From the NCBI RefSeq assembly GCF_019029495.1, contig NZ_JAERQM010000005.1:248001-312000 (forward strand): a stretch of 64,000 bases of DNA, written 5' to 3'. This document shows, one piece after another, positions 25,520 through 34,612 of this stretch (position 1 is the first letter of the stretch; each line of letters starts with the position of its first letter). The notes beneath the pieces were generated by a model. It was given only the letters and a program-made list of their open reading frames with translations. It was not told the origin of the DNA and did not search any database. A program made the position numbers and the translations under genes. The stretch comes from Falsiroseomonas oleicola. Its GTDB lineage: Bacteria; Pseudomonadota; Alphaproteobacteria; Acetobacterales; Acetobacteraceae.

Positions 25520-28030
25520 CTATAGGGGCAGCCCCGCTGACCCGACGAGCACCCGCGCCGTCGGCATTGTGAGCGTCAGGCGCAGGCCCTCGGCTTCCCA
25601 GTGCCACTCCACCGTTCCGCCGAGCTGGGAGCGCAGCGTGGCGTCCACGACGCGGGAGCCGAAGCCACGCTGGCGGGGCGTCAGGGGCAGTTCGGGGCCG
25701 CCCCGCTCGGACCAGTCCAGTTCCAGCGTGTCCTCACGCAGGCGCCATGCAATGGCCAGGCGGCCGCCGGGGCAGGAGAGGGCGCCGTATTTCGTGGCAT
25801 TGGTCGCCAGCTCATGCACCGCCATGGCCAGCGGCTGGATCGCACTGGCCGCCAGCACCAGTTCCGGCCCCTCCATGGTGACGCGCGGTGCCTCGCCATC
25901 GGGCGCCCCGATGAAGGCCTCCAGCGTGCTTTCCAGGATCTGCCGCAGCGGCGTGCCGGACCAGCTTGTCTCCGACAGCAGCGCCTGGGCGCGGGCCAGC
26001 GCATCGATCCGGCCGTCCACGGCGCTGGCGAAGGCGGCGGCATCGTCGCGCGGGGTCAGCCGCAGCGCGGCCTTCATCACAGCCAGCGCATTCTTCGCCC
26101 GGTGGTCCACTTCCCGCAGCAGCAGGAACTGCCGTTCTTCCGCCAGGCGCCGCGCCGTGACATCCACGGCGCCGCCGATCATCCAGGCCACCGCGCCGCT
26201 GGCCGCATCGCGGGTGACGCGGCCGCGGTCCCATAGCCAGGCCCAGCCACCATCGGCCCGGCGCACCCGGTATTCGAAGGCATAGCTGTCCGAATCGCGT
26301 TCCTGGTCGAGGCGGCGCAACTCCTCCACCACCCTTTCGCGATCCTCCGGATGCAGCCGCGCCAGCCAGTCCGCGCCGGACAGGCCGGCGGCATCGCCCA
26401 GCAACTGGTTGGCGCCGGCGGTCCGTTCCACCTTGCCGGTCGCCATGTCCCATTCATAGACGAAGCCGGCCATGGCCGCCGTCGCTGCCTCGAAGCGCGC
26501 CTCGGCGCGGCGGCGCTCGGTGATGTCGATGTTGATGCCGACCAGCGTCGCCGGCATGCCGGCCTCCGCCGGGTAGAGCCGGGCGCGGCAGAGCAGCCAG
26601 ATCACGTCCCGCCGTCCGGCCGGAACGCGGCGGAAGACGCGGAACTCGACCGACATGCTGCTTTCCGCCAAAGCGGAGATCAGCGCGGAACGCAGCAGCG
26701 GCCGGTCTTCCGGATGGACCACCGACATGAAGCCCTCCAGAGTCGCCTGGGCCGCATCATTCTCGGGGCTGAGGCCCAGCAGGGCGAACATCTCGGGCGA
26801 CCAGTGCAGCGATTCGCCATCCGGCTGCCAGGACCAGGCGGCGGCGCCGGCGGCCTGCTGGGCCAGGCGCAGCAGGCTTTCGCGTCCGCGCAGGTCGCGG
26901 GTGCGTTCCTCCACCCGGCGCTCCAGCGCCATGTTGGCGGCCTCCAGCGCCCGCTGGCGGCGCAGCAGGGCGCGGGCGAGCAGCAGCAGAAGCAGGGAGG
27001 AGCCGAAGGCGAGCAGCAGTTGCGGCACCACCACGCGGCGCCAGGCCGTCACCACCGTGGCCGGGTCGCGCACCGCCGCGGCATAGATCGGCCAGTCGCC
27101 ACCGACGCGGCGCAGCGCGGTGATGCGCGGGGAGGCTTCCAGGATCTGCTCCTGTCCCCGGAGCATGGCGGCGAGGATGGGATTGTCCTGGGACAGGCGC
27201 AGCGTCTCCGGCGCATGGCCGCCAAAGCCGTCGGAACGTGCCAGCAGTACACCATCGGCCCGCAGCAGGGCCACCCGCGCCTCCGGCCCCGAAGCCAGGG
27301 CGGTCAGCGCGGCATTGGCATGGTCGAGATAGATGGAGGCGGCGATGACGCCGTCATAGGCGCCCTCCGGCAGGCCATTCCCCGTGCCGCGTCGCCGCTG
27401 CACCACCGAGAAATAGGCCCGCTGCGTGGTGCGGCCGACATAGACCTGGCTGACGAAGGCCCAGGGCGGATCGTCGCCGCGCAGCGCCTGGTTGAAGTCC
27501 CGCCCGGAGATGACCGGATCGGGGCCGGGCGCGGGCAGCAGGTTGCTGGCCACCAGGGGCCCGCCGTCCCGATCATAGGCGAAGATGTAGAAGGCGGCCT
27601 GCTCCGCCGGTTCCCGTTCGGTCGCCACATGGGCCAGGGCGGTGTGCAATTCGGGCTGCCGGGCCAGGATCTCGGCGTCGGTCAGTCCGGCCAGCAGTTC
27701 CTGCGACCGTTCCAGTTTCAGTACCTGCCCTTCGAGCAGGCGCCGCGCATATTCCGCGCCGGCCTCCGCCGTGCGGGTGGCCTCCACCTCCGCGGCCTGC
27801 CAGGCGGAGTCCCAGGCGCGCCAGGCGGAAACCCCACCGACCAGCAGCGGCGCTGCCACCGCCGCGGCCAGCCCCCAGAACAGCGGGCTGAGGACGTGCG
27901 GACGGCGCTGAGGGGCTGGCTCCGCCGGCATCGGCGCGGGGGTGAAGGAGGCGGGGAGGACAGCCTTGTGCAATTCCTGATCCGTGGTGACGAAAGGGGT
28001 GAAGACGGGCAAAGCTTTCCGCACGTCCAT
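25520..28030 (-). CDS. HWE-type sensor histidine kinase with two PAS domains
   Basis: The 836-residue kinase has a membrane segment at about 48-68, a periplasmic Cache-like sensor (about 75-330, with FYIFAYDRDGGPLVASN), a second membrane segment near 335-358, two PAS domains (about 395-510 and 515-630, with the PAC-type ends ITERRRAEARFEAA and VTARRLAEERQFLLL) and a C-terminal HWE/HisKA_2 kinase. The phospho-acceptor histidine is in REVDHRAKNALAVMKAAL, the N box is VHELATNATKYGAL, and the WxE triplet is in LDWSERGG. HWE kinases in alphaproteobacteria often act in general stress or light responses through partners encoded elsewhere. No response regulator is adjacent. It is upstream of katG on the same strand, but 294 bases apart. 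Confidence 0.88.
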   Translation of the reverse strand: MDVRKALPVFTPFVTTDQELHKAVLPASFTPAPMPAEPAPQRRPHVLSPLFWGLAAAVAAPLLVGGVSAWRAWDSAWQAAEVEATRTAEAGAEYARRLLEGQVLKLERSQELLAGLTDAEILARQPELHTALAHVATEREPAEQAAFYIFAYDRDGGPLVASNLLPAPGPDPVISGRDFNQALRGDDPPWAFVSQVYVGRTTQRAYFSVVQRRRGTGNGLPEGAYDGVIAASIYLDHANAALTALASGPEARVALLRADGVLLARSDGFGGHAPETLRLSQDNPILAAMLRGQEQILEASPRITALRRVGGDWPIYAAAVRDPATVVTAWRRVVVPQLLLAFGSSLLLLLLARALLRRQRALEAANMALERRVEERTRDLRGRESLLRLAQQAAGAAAWSWQPDGESLHWSPEMFALLGLSPENDAAQATLEGFMSVVHPEDRPLLRSALISALAESSMSVEFRVFRRVPAGRRDVIWLLCRARLYPAEAGMPATLVGINIDITERRRAEARFEAATAAMAGFVYEWDMATGKVERTAGANQLLGDAAGLSGADWLARLHPEDRERVVEELRRLDQERDSDSYAFEYRVRRADGGWAWLWDRGRVTRDAASGAVAWMIGGAVDVTARRLAEERQFLLLREVDHRAKNALAVMKAALRLTPRDDAAAFASAVDGRIDALARAQALLSETSWSGTPLRQILESTLEAFIGAPDGEAPRVTMEGPELVLAASAIQPLAMAVHELATNATKYGALSCPGGRLAIAWRLREDTLELDWSERGGPELPLTPRQRGFGSRVVDATLRSQLGGTVEWHWEAEGLRLTLTMPTARVLVGSAGLPL

Positions 28031-28107
28031 TGGCGACTCACGTTCGAGTGAGACGTATGGCGCAATGAGGTGGCCGGCACCACGACATGATGCTGGCCGG
28101 AGGAGAT

Positions 28108-28467
28108 ATGCACTTGCCCGCCAGCCCCACCATCCACGGCATCCCGAATTGCGACACCATGAAGAAGGCCCGCGCCTGGCTGGAGGCGCGTGGCGTGGCG
28201 CATGCCTTCCACGACTACCGGCGGGATGGGCTGCCGCCGGGCCTGCTGGAGGGTTGGGTCGCGCGGCTGGGGTGGGAGGTTCTGCTGAACCGCGCCGGCA
28301 CCACCTTCCGCAAATTGCCGGAGACGGCGCGGGAGGGGCTGGACGAGGCGCGCGCGATCGAACTCATGCGGGCGCATCCGGCGCTCATCAAGCGGCCGGT
28401 GCTGGTGGCGGGGGACCGGCTGCTGGTCGGCTTCAAGCCGGAGACCTATGCGGCGGCCTTCGGCTGA
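28108..28467 (+). CDS. ArsC/Spx family reductase-like protein
   Basis: The 119-residue thioredoxin-fold protein starts with IHGIPNCDTMKKARAWLEARGV and ends RPVLVAGDRLLVGFKPETY, the pattern of YffB/Spx-type ArsC-family proteins. It has a single cysteine in the PNCDT motif; the additional cysteines of true arsenate reductases are missing, and there are no arsenic genes nearby, so arsenate reduction is doubtful. ATG 28108 follows GGAGGAG at 28099-28105; the ATG codons at 28087 and 28090 are less well placed. It is divergent from the histidine kinase. Confidence 0.87.
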   Translation: MHLPASPTIHGIPNCDTMKKARAWLEARGVAHAFHDYRRDGLPPGLLEGWVARLGWEVLLNRAGTTFRKLPETAREGLDEARAIELMRAHPALIKRPVLVAGDRLLVGFKPETYAAAFG

Positions 28468-28535
28468 GCCCCTCTGCCTTGACGTGACGGGGCGGCGGGC
28501 GACAGGCTCCCGTCTCTCGCCACGAAAGATCCCCG

Positions 28536-29819
28536 ATGCCCGATCCCGCTCTGCTCGACCGCCTGCGCCAGCATGTGGAGGCCGGATTCGCACAGGAGAC
28601 GGCCTTCCTGCAGGAGCTGGTGCGCTTCCCCAGCCTGCGGGGGCGGGAGGCACCGTTGCAGGACTGGTTCGCCCGGCAGATGGCGGCGCGCGGCTATGCG
28701 GTGGACCGCTTCAGCCTGGCCGATGTGCCGGCCCATCCGAAGACCGCGCCGATGGTCGATGCCGATCCGGCGGCCAGCCTGCAGGTGGTGGCGACGCATC
28801 GTGCGACAAATCCGACCGGGCGCAGCCTGATCCTGCAGGGCCATATCGACGTGGTGCCGGAAGGCCCGCATGAGATGTGGACGCATCCGCCCTTCGCCGC
28901 CGTGATCCGCGACGGCTGGCTCTATGGCCGCGGCGCGCATGACATGAAGGCCGGCGTCGCCGCCATGGTCTTCGCGCTGGACGCGATCCGCGCCGCCGGG
29001 CTGGAACCGGCGGCGGATGTGCATGTGCAGACGGTGACGGAGGAGGAAAGCACCGGCAATGGCGCCCTCGCCACGCTGCTGCGCGGCTACCGCGCCGAGG
29101 CCGCGCTGGTGCCGGAGCCGACCGGCCACACCATCACCCGGGCGCAGACCGGCACCATCTGGTTCCGCCTGAAGGTGCGCGGCGTGCCGGTGCATGTGAT
29201 GGTGGCGCAGGATGGCAGCAACGCCATCATGTCCGCCTATGCGCTGATCCAGGCCCTTTATGCGCATACCAAGACCCTGAACGAGGCCGGGCGTGACAAT
29301 GCCTGGTTCGGCGGGCAGGTGCAGGACCCGATCAAGTTCAACCCCGGCATCATCCGCGGCGGCGACTGGGCCTCCTCCACCCCCGCCTGGTGCGAGGTGG
29401 ATTGCCGCATCGGCCTGCTGCCCGGCACGACGCCGGAGGAGGCGATGGCGGGGGTGGAGGCCGTGGTGCGCGCGGCGGCCAAGGGCGACGCCTTCCTGGC
29501 CAACAACCCGCCCGAGGTCACGTTTCACGGGTTCCAGACCGACCCCTATGTGCTGGAGCCGGGGTCGGAGGCCGAGGCCGTATTGGCGGCCGCGCATGCC
29601 GCGGTGCATGGCGGCGAACTGCCGGCGCGGCTCTCCACCGCGGTGAACGACACCCGATATTACGGCCTGTACTACGCCATTCCCGGCCTCTGCTACGGGC
29701 CGAAGGGCGAGATGGCGCATGGCTTCGACGAGCGGACCTCGCTGGAGGATCTGAAGACCTGCACCCTGACCATCGCCGCCTTCATCGCCGATTGGTGCGG
29801 GGTGCGCCCGGCGGCATGA
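28536..29819 (+). CDS. ArgE/DapE family deacylase (M20 peptidase)
   Basis: The 427-residue protein is an M20 zinc hydrolase. Metal-site segments are LILQGHIDVVPEG (His and Asp), YGRGAHDMKAGVAAM (bridging Asp) and TVTEEESTGNGAL (catalytic Glu pair); the dimerisation domain starts near 195 and the C-terminal metal ligand is in EMAHGFDER. The family removes acyl groups from amino acids (acetylornithine deacetylase, succinyl-diaminopimelate desuccinylase). This subgroup is usually annotated as ArgE/DapE-like with unknown substrate. It overlaps the next gene as ATGA. No arginine or lysine biosynthesis genes are adjacent, so a true argE or dapE role is not claimed. Confidence 0.9.
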   Translation: MPDPALLDRLRQHVEAGFAQETAFLQELVRFPSLRGREAPLQDWFARQMAARGYAVDRFSLADVPAHPKTAPMVDADPAASLQVVATHRATNPTGRSLILQGHIDVVPEGPHEMWTHPPFAAVIRDGWLYGRGAHDMKAGVAAMVFALDAIRAAGLEPAADVHVQTVTEEESTGNGALATLLRGYRAEAALVPEPTGHTITRAQTGTIWFRLKVRGVPVHVMVAQDGSNAIMSAYALIQALYAHTKTLNEAGRDNAWFGGQVQDPIKFNPGIIRGGDWASSTPAWCEVDCRIGLLPGTTPEEAMAGVEAVVRAAAKGDAFLANNPPEVTFHGFQTDPYVLEPGSEAEAVLAAAHAAVHGGELPARLSTAVNDTRYYGLYYAIPGLCYGPKGEMAHGFDERTSLEDLKTCTLTIAAFIADWCGVRPAA

Positions 29820-30379
29820 CGGCCGAGGCGCGGCTGCTGGGGCTGGCGCGCGCCAATCCGGTGAATGCGGCGCTGCTGGATACGCTGCCCGCGCTGGGGC
29901 TGCCCCAGGGCTTCCTCACCGCCGGCTGCCTGTTCCAGGAGGTCTGGAACCACCGGGCGGGCCGGCCACCGGGCTGGGGCATCCGCGACTACGACGTCTT
30001 CTATTTCGACGACCGCGACCTGTCCTGGGAGGCCGAGGACGCGGTGATCCAGCGGGTGCGCCAGGCGACGGCGCATCTGGGCGTGGAGGTGGAGGTGCGC
30101 AACCAGGCGCGGGTGCATCTGTGGTACCCGCAGCGCTTCGGCCCTGGCTATCCGCAATTGCGTTCGGCGCGGGATGGGATCGATCGCTATCTGGTGACCT
30201 GCACCTGCATCGGGATCGAATTGGCGACCGGTGCACTCCATGCGCCGAACGGTCTGGCGGAGCTGGAGGCGGGGGTGCTGCGGCGCAATCCGCTGAATGA
30301 CCGTGCGGAGTTGTTCCGTGCCAAGGCCGAGGCCTACCGCGCGCGCTGGCCCTTCCTGGCCATCGCGGAAGGCCTATAG
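29816..30379 (+). CDS. Nucleotidyltransferase-like protein (PF06042 type)
   Basis: The 187-residue product has FLTAGCLFQEVWNHRAGRPPGWGIRDYDVFYFDDRDLSWEAED; the RDYDVFYFD segment carries the acidic pair expected of a nucleotidyltransferase metal site, and VRNQARVHLWYPQRFG follows. This matches the bacterial family annotated as nucleotidyltransferase (NTP_transf_6), whose reaction is not established. ATG 29816 overlaps the deacylase stop as ATGA, so both are translated from one message. Confidence 0.82.
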   Translation: MTAEARLLGLARANPVNAALLDTLPALGLPQGFLTAGCLFQEVWNHRAGRPPGWGIRDYDVFYFDDRDLSWEAEDAVIQRVRQATAHLGVEVEVRNQARVHLWYPQRFGPGYPQLRSARDGIDRYLVTCTCIGIELATGALHAPNGLAELEAGVLRRNPLNDRAELFRAKAEAYRARWPFLAIAEGL

Positions 30380-30449
30380 GCGCCTCCGCCCTTCACCTGA
30401 TCCAGATTACACGGCAGAAAGGTACAGGCAGGAACGGGAGGACGCGCGG

Positions 30450-31325
30450 ATGCGGGGTGTTGAATCGGCGCGCAGGCGCCTGCTGGTCGCCACCGACCTC
30501 TCCGCCCGGTCCGACCGCGCCCTCGGCCGCGCGGCGCTGCTGGCCCAGGCGAGCGGCGCCGAGTTGGTGCTGCTGCACGCGGTCAATGACGACCAGCCCC
30601 CCAGCCTGATCGCCGCCGAGCGGCGGGAGGCGCTGCTGGTGCTCCAGGCCCAGGCCGCCGCGCTGCAGACGCTGCCCGCCATCCGGCCGGTGCTCGCGGA
30701 AGGCGACCCCTTCGAGGCCATCCTGCGCGCGGCGGAGGCCGAAGCGGCGGAACTGGTGGTGCTCGGCCAGCCGCGCCGGCGCCTGCTGCGCGACATCTTC
30801 GTCGGCACGACGATGGAGCGCGTGCTGCGCCACGGCCACCGCCCGCTGCTGGTGGTGAAGACTCCCCCGGCCACCCGCTACCGCCATCTGCTGGTCGCAA
30901 CCGACCTTTCCGCCCATGCCGCCCGTGCGCTGCGGGCCGCCGTCGCACTCGGCCTGACGCAGGGGGCGGAGGTGACGCTGCTGCATGTCTTCGAAACGCC
31001 CGGCAGCGCGGCGATGGCGCTGGCGGATCTGCCGGCGGCGGCGGTGGCCGCGCATCATGCCCAGGCGGCGCGGGAGGCGCAGGCGGCGCTCGCGCGTTTC
31101 GCCGCCCCGATCGGCCTGACGCCGCAGCCGCAGTTCCTGGTCGCCTCGGGCCGGCCGGCCACCGTGGTGAAGGACCTCGTCGCCCGGCTGCGGCCGGACC
31201 TGCTGGTGCTGGGCACCGAGGGGGCCGGCGGCCTCAAGCGGGCCGTCCTCGGCAGTGTCGCGGCGGAATTGCTGGCGGAGGTGGCCTGCGACGCGCTGGT
31301 CGTCCCGCCTGCCGCAGCGGGCTGA
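30450..31325 (+). CDS. Tandem universal stress protein
   Basis: The 291-residue protein has two UspA domains: residues 10-140 (RLLVATDLSARSDRALGRAALLA to HRPLLVVK) and 148-288 (HLLVATDLSAHAARALRAAVAL to CDALVVPP). The second ends in LGTEGAGGLKRAVLGSVAAELL, an ATP-binding G-x-G-type motif; in the first the corresponding VLGQPRRRLLRDIFVGTTMERVL is altered, so nucleotide binding there may be weaker. ATG 30450 follows GGGAGG; upstream in-frame sequence belongs to the previous gene. It precedes a CPA2 antiporter by 30 bases on the same strand, a pairing that suggests a cytosolic nucleotide-dependent regulator of the transporter (inference). Confidence 0.9.
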   Translation: MRGVESARRRLLVATDLSARSDRALGRAALLAQASGAELVLLHAVNDDQPPSLIAAERREALLVLQAQAAALQTLPAIRPVLAEGDPFEAILRAAEAEAAELVVLGQPRRRLLRDIFVGTTMERVLRHGHRPLLVVKTPPATRYRHLLVATDLSAHAARALRAAVALGLTQGAEVTLLHVFETPGSAAMALADLPAAAVAAHHAQAAREAQAALARFAAPIGLTPQPQFLVASGRPATVVKDLVARLRPDLLVLGTEGAGGLKRAVLGSVAAELLAEVACDALVVPPAAAG

Positions 31326-31355
31326 AACCGGCTTCAGATCAGGGGACAGGACGCC

Positions 31356-33035
31356 TTGGAGAACATCCTCGCCACCTCGGTCTTCTATGAGGTCGCTGCA
31401 CTGCTGGTGCTGGGCGCCGCGGTCGGGCTGGTGGCGCTGCTGCTGCGCCAGCCGCTGATCGTCGGGCTGATCGGCGCTGGCATCCTGGCCGGGCCGGCGG
31501 CGCTGGGGATTGCCCGGTCGGATGAGCATATCGCGCTGTTGTCGGAACTCGGCATCGCGGTGCTGCTGTTCCTGGTCGGGCTGAAGCTCGACCTCTCGCT
31601 CGTCCGCAACCTCGGCCGCGTGGCGCTGGCGACCGGCCTTGGCCAGGTCGCCTTCACCGCCATCATCGGCTACGCGCTGTGCCTGCTGCTGGGGCTGGGC
31701 GCACTGGAGAGCGTGTATGTGGCGGTGGCGCTGACCTTCTCCAGCACCATCATCATCGTGAAGCTGCTCTCCGACAAACGCGAGATCGACAGCCTGCACG
31801 GCCGCATCGCGCTCGGCTTCCTGATCGTGCAGGACATCTTCGTGGTGCTGGCGATGGTGGTGGTCTCGGCGCTGGCGGCCGGCGCGGGGGAGGCCTCGGC
31901 CCTGGCCGGGCTGGCGCGCGTCGCGGCCGGCGGGGTGGCGATGCTGCTGGCCGTCGGCCTCATCATCCGCTTCGTCGCCGGGCCGCTGACCGCGCGGCTG
32001 GCGCGGGCGCCGGAACTGCTGGCCGGATTCGCCATTGGCTGGGCGGCGCTGCTGGCGGCGGTGGGCGATTATGTGGGCCTCGGCAAGGAGCTGGGCGGGC
32101 TGCTGGCCGGCGTGGCGCTGGCCTCGACCCCTTACCGGGAGGCGATTGCCGCGCGGCTGTCCAGCCTGCGTGACTTCCTGCTGCTGTTCTTCTTCATCGC
32201 CCTCGGCGCGCGGCTGGATCTCGGCGCGATGGGCGAGCAGCTGGGCGCGGCGATGGCGCTGTCCGCCTTCGTGCTGGTGGGCAATCCGCTGATCGTGGTC
32301 GCGATCATGGGCTATATGGGCTACCGGCGCCGCACCGGGCTGCTGGCCGGGCTGACGGTGGCGCAGATCAGCGAATTCTCCCTGATATTCATGGCGATGG
32401 GCGTCGCACTCGGCCATGTGGCGGAGCCGGCGCTGGGGCTGGTCACGCTGGTCGGCCTCGTGACCATCGCGCTGTCCACCTACATGATTACCCACTCGCA
32501 CCGGCTCGCCGGCTGGCTCGACCGCCCGCTGCGGGTGTTCGAGCGCAACCATCCGTGGCGGGAGGCGCTGGCGGCCGGGGAGGGGGTGGCCGCGGCGGAG
32601 AAGGCCGATGTCCTGCTGTTCGGCCTCGGCCGCTTCGGCGGCAGCATCGCGGGCCATCTGCGCGCGCGCGGCCTGACCGTGCTGGGCGTGGATTTCGACC
32701 CGGAGGCGGTGCGGCGGTGGCAGGACCAGGGCTTCGCCGCGGTCTATGGCGATGCCTCCGACCCCGAGCTGGTCGCTGCCCTGCCGCTGGCCGGGGCGCG
32801 CTGGGCCGTCTCCGCCATTCCCGCCCGGGCGGGCGGGCTGACGCATGAGGATCATCGCCTGGCGCTGATCGACGTGCTGCGCGAGCAGCAATTCGGCGGC
32901 CGCATCGCCGTGACGGCCCATGCGGAGGATGAGGCAGCCCCGCTGCGCGCGCGGGGCGCGGATCTGGTGCTGCTGCCCTTCCGGGATGCGGCGGATCGGG
33001 CGGCGGAACTGCTGGAGGCGCCGCCCGCCGCTTGA
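31356..33035 (+). CDS. CPA2 family cation:proton antiporter with TrkA-N domain (KefB/YbaL-like)
   Basis: The 559-residue membrane protein has about twelve helices within residues 8-385 (RQPLIVGLIGAGILAGP, ELGIAVLLFLVGLKLDL, LTFSSTIIIVKLLSD) and a cytosolic Rossmann TrkA-N domain from about 418 (VLLFGLGRFGGSIAGHL, GVDFDPEAVR, VYGDASDPELV). This is the layout of potassium-efflux type antiporters; the nucleotide-binding domain gates the pore. The start is TTG 31356 after AGGGGACAGGA; no ATG is available nearby. It ends nine bases before the convergent cupin gene. The ion specificity, K+ or Na+, is not decidable here. Confidence 0.9.
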   Translation: MENILATSVFYEVAALLVLGAAVGLVALLLRQPLIVGLIGAGILAGPAALGIARSDEHIALLSELGIAVLLFLVGLKLDLSLVRNLGRVALATGLGQVAFTAIIGYALCLLLGLGALESVYVAVALTFSSTIIIVKLLSDKREIDSLHGRIALGFLIVQDIFVVLAMVVVSALAAGAGEASALAGLARVAAGGVAMLLAVGLIIRFVAGPLTARLARAPELLAGFAIGWAALLAAVGDYVGLGKELGGLLAGVALASTPYREAIAARLSSLRDFLLLFFFIALGARLDLGAMGEQLGAAMALSAFVLVGNPLIVVAIMGYMGYRRRTGLLAGLTVAQISEFSLIFMAMGVALGHVAEPALGLVTLVGLVTIALSTYMITHSHRLAGWLDRPLRVFERNHPWREALAAGEGVAAAEKADVLLFGLGRFGGSIAGHLRARGLTVLGVDFDPEAVRRWQDQGFAAVYGDASDPELVAALPLAGARWAVSAIPARAGGLTHEDHRLALIDVLREQQFGGRIAVTAHAEDEAAPLRARGADLVLLPFRDAADRAAELLEAPPAA

Positions 33036-33043
33036 AGCCCGGA

Positions 33044-33541
33044 CTACGGCGCCTTGTGGATCGGGTCGACCCAGGCGACCGATTCCGGCTTTTCCACCGG
33101 CTCGATATCCAGGTTCACCACCACGGCCTCATTGTCCGAACGGACCAGCACGCATTCCAGCGTCTCATCGGTGCTGGCATTGATCTCCTGATGCGGGACA
33201 TAGGGCGGCACGAAGATGAAGTCGCCGGGGCCGGCCTCGGCCACGAATTCCAGCTTCTCCCCCCAGCGCATCCGGGCGCGGCCCTTGACGATGTAGATCA
33301 CGCTTTCCAGCGCGCCATGGTGATGCGCGCCGGTCTTGGCATTGGCATGGATATGCACCGTGCCGGCCCAGATCTTCTGGGCGCCGACGCGGGCGAAGTT
33401 GATCGCCGCGGCGCGGTTCATGCCAGGGGTCTGCGCCGTGTTCACATCCAGGCTGTTGGCGGGGATCACCCGCACGCCGGTGTGCTTCCAGCCATCATCC
33501 GGCGGCGTCTCGTGGCTGTGGTCGTGTCCGTCATGCGGCAT
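33044..33541 (-). CDS. Cupin domain protein
   Basis: The 165-residue product has a His-rich N-terminus (HDGHDHSHE), then a single cupin barrel: GTVHIHANAKTGAHHHGALESVIYIVKGRARMRWG is motif 1 with HHHG and a Glu as metal ligands, and AGPGDFIFVPPYVPHQEINAS is motif 2 with the final His. It likely binds one divalent metal. The reaction or ligand is unknown. It lies 13 bases downstream of the Bug-type binding-protein gene on the same strand and may be cotranscribed with it. Confidence 0.88.
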   Translation of the reverse strand: MPHDGHDHSHETPPDDGWKHTGVRVIPANSLDVNTAQTPGMNRAAAINFARVGAQKIWAGTVHIHANAKTGAHHHGALESVIYIVKGRARMRWGEKLEFVAEAGPGDFIFVPPYVPHQEINASTDETLECVLVRSDNEAVVVNLDIEPVEKPESVAWVDPIHKAP

Positions 33542-33554
33542 GGGTCAGTCCTTC

Positions 33555-34526
33555 TCAATCGGCCCGGGCGCCGGAGGCCCGCACCAGCGGCAGCCACAGC
33601 TCGATCTCGGATTTGAGAAAATCCTCGAAACGCTGCGGCGTCCAGCCGCGCATGGCCGGCGTGCCCATCTGGTCGAAGCGCTGGCCGATGGCGGGGTCGG
33701 ACAGCGCCTGTTCGATCGCCGCCGCCATCCGCGTCACGATCGGCGCGGGCGTGCCCGCGGGGGCGTAGATGCCATACCAGGAATAGGCCTTGTAGTCGCC
33801 CAGCCCCACCTCCCGCGCCGTCGGCACCTCCGGCACCTGCGGGCTGCGCTCATCGGTCGCGACGAAGATCAGCCGCGCCGAATCGGCCTGGTGGAAGGGC
33901 GCGAGGATGGAGGGGATGTCGCTGGTGAAGGCGATCTCGCCCTGCTGCAGCGCCAGGTAGGTCTGGCCCGGATTGCGGTAGGGGATGTGCTCCGCCGTCG
34001 CCCCGATGCGCGACAGGAAGGCGGAGGAGGCGATATGGCCGGAAGTGCCCGCCCCCGCGCTGCCATACGAATACTTGCCCGGATTGGCCCGCAGCAGCGC
34101 GATGAATTCCTGCGCCGTCCTGACCCCGAGTTTCGCGGAAATCGCCATGCCGATCGGGATGAAAACCGTGGGCGCGACGGACACAAAATCCTTCAGCGGA
34201 TCATAGGGCAGGCGGCTGTAGAGGCCGATCGCCAGCGCCATGTTGGAGACGGTGGCGAGCAGGAAGGTCTCGCCATTCGGCTGGGCCTTGGCCACCACAT
34301 CGGCGCCCAGCGTGCCGCCCGCGCCGGGGCGATTCTCGATCACCACCGTCTGGCCCAGGATTTCCGACAGTTTTGGCGCCAGGACGCGGGTGGTGATGTC
34401 CGTGCCACCGCCGGTGCCAAAGGGCACCACGATGCGAATCGGCCGGGTCGGCCAGGTCTGGGCCAGGGCCGGCGCCGCCAGGGCGGCGAGCGGCAAGGCA
34501 AGGGTGGTGCGGCGGGTCAGGGACAT
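33555..34526 (-). CDS. Tripartite tricarboxylate transporter binding protein (Bug family)
   Basis: The 323-residue protein has a signal peptide (SLTRRTTLALPLAALAAPALAQ, cleaved after ALAQ) and the Bug signature: WPTRPIRIVVPFGTGGGTDITTR, VVIENRPGAGGTLGADVVAK, YGSAGAGTSGHIASSAF, and APAGTPAPIVTRM. These periplasmic proteins bind carboxylates for TctAB permeases or act as sensors. No tctA or tctB is beside it. ATG 34526 follows GAGAGGTG; the longer opening to 34580 lacks a ribosome site. A second Bug protein is encoded at 60219. Confidence 0.92.
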   Translation of the reverse strand: MSLTRRTTLALPLAALAAPALAQTWPTRPIRIVVPFGTGGGTDITTRVLAPKLSEILGQTVVIENRPGAGGTLGADVVAKAQPNGETFLLATVSNMALAIGLYSRLPYDPLKDFVSVAPTVFIPIGMAISAKLGVRTAQEFIALLRANPGKYSYGSAGAGTSGHIASSAFLSRIGATAEHIPYRNPGQTYLALQQGEIAFTSDIPSILAPFHQADSARLIFVATDERSPQVPEVPTAREVGLGDYKAYSWYGIYAPAGTPAPIVTRMAAAIEQALSDPAIGQRFDQMGTPAMRGWTPQRFEDFLKSEIELWLPLVRASGARAD

Positions 34527-34612
34527 GGAGCACCTCTCGAGGGTTGCCCCGATCAAAGCGCGATGAGCGCCGCGGCGCATCCCCCCTCTGCTCCTGAATC
34601 AGCGCGGACGAA

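Noticed and set aside
28108-28467. Naming the ArsC-family gene arsC
   Set aside because: It has only one cysteine and no arsenic-resistance neighbours, so arsenate reduction is not supported.
30393-32921. 842-codon minus-strand frame opposite the Usp/antiporter genes
   Set aside because: Composition typical of antisense frames in high-GC DNA; the plus strand has clear Usp and TrkA-N motifs.
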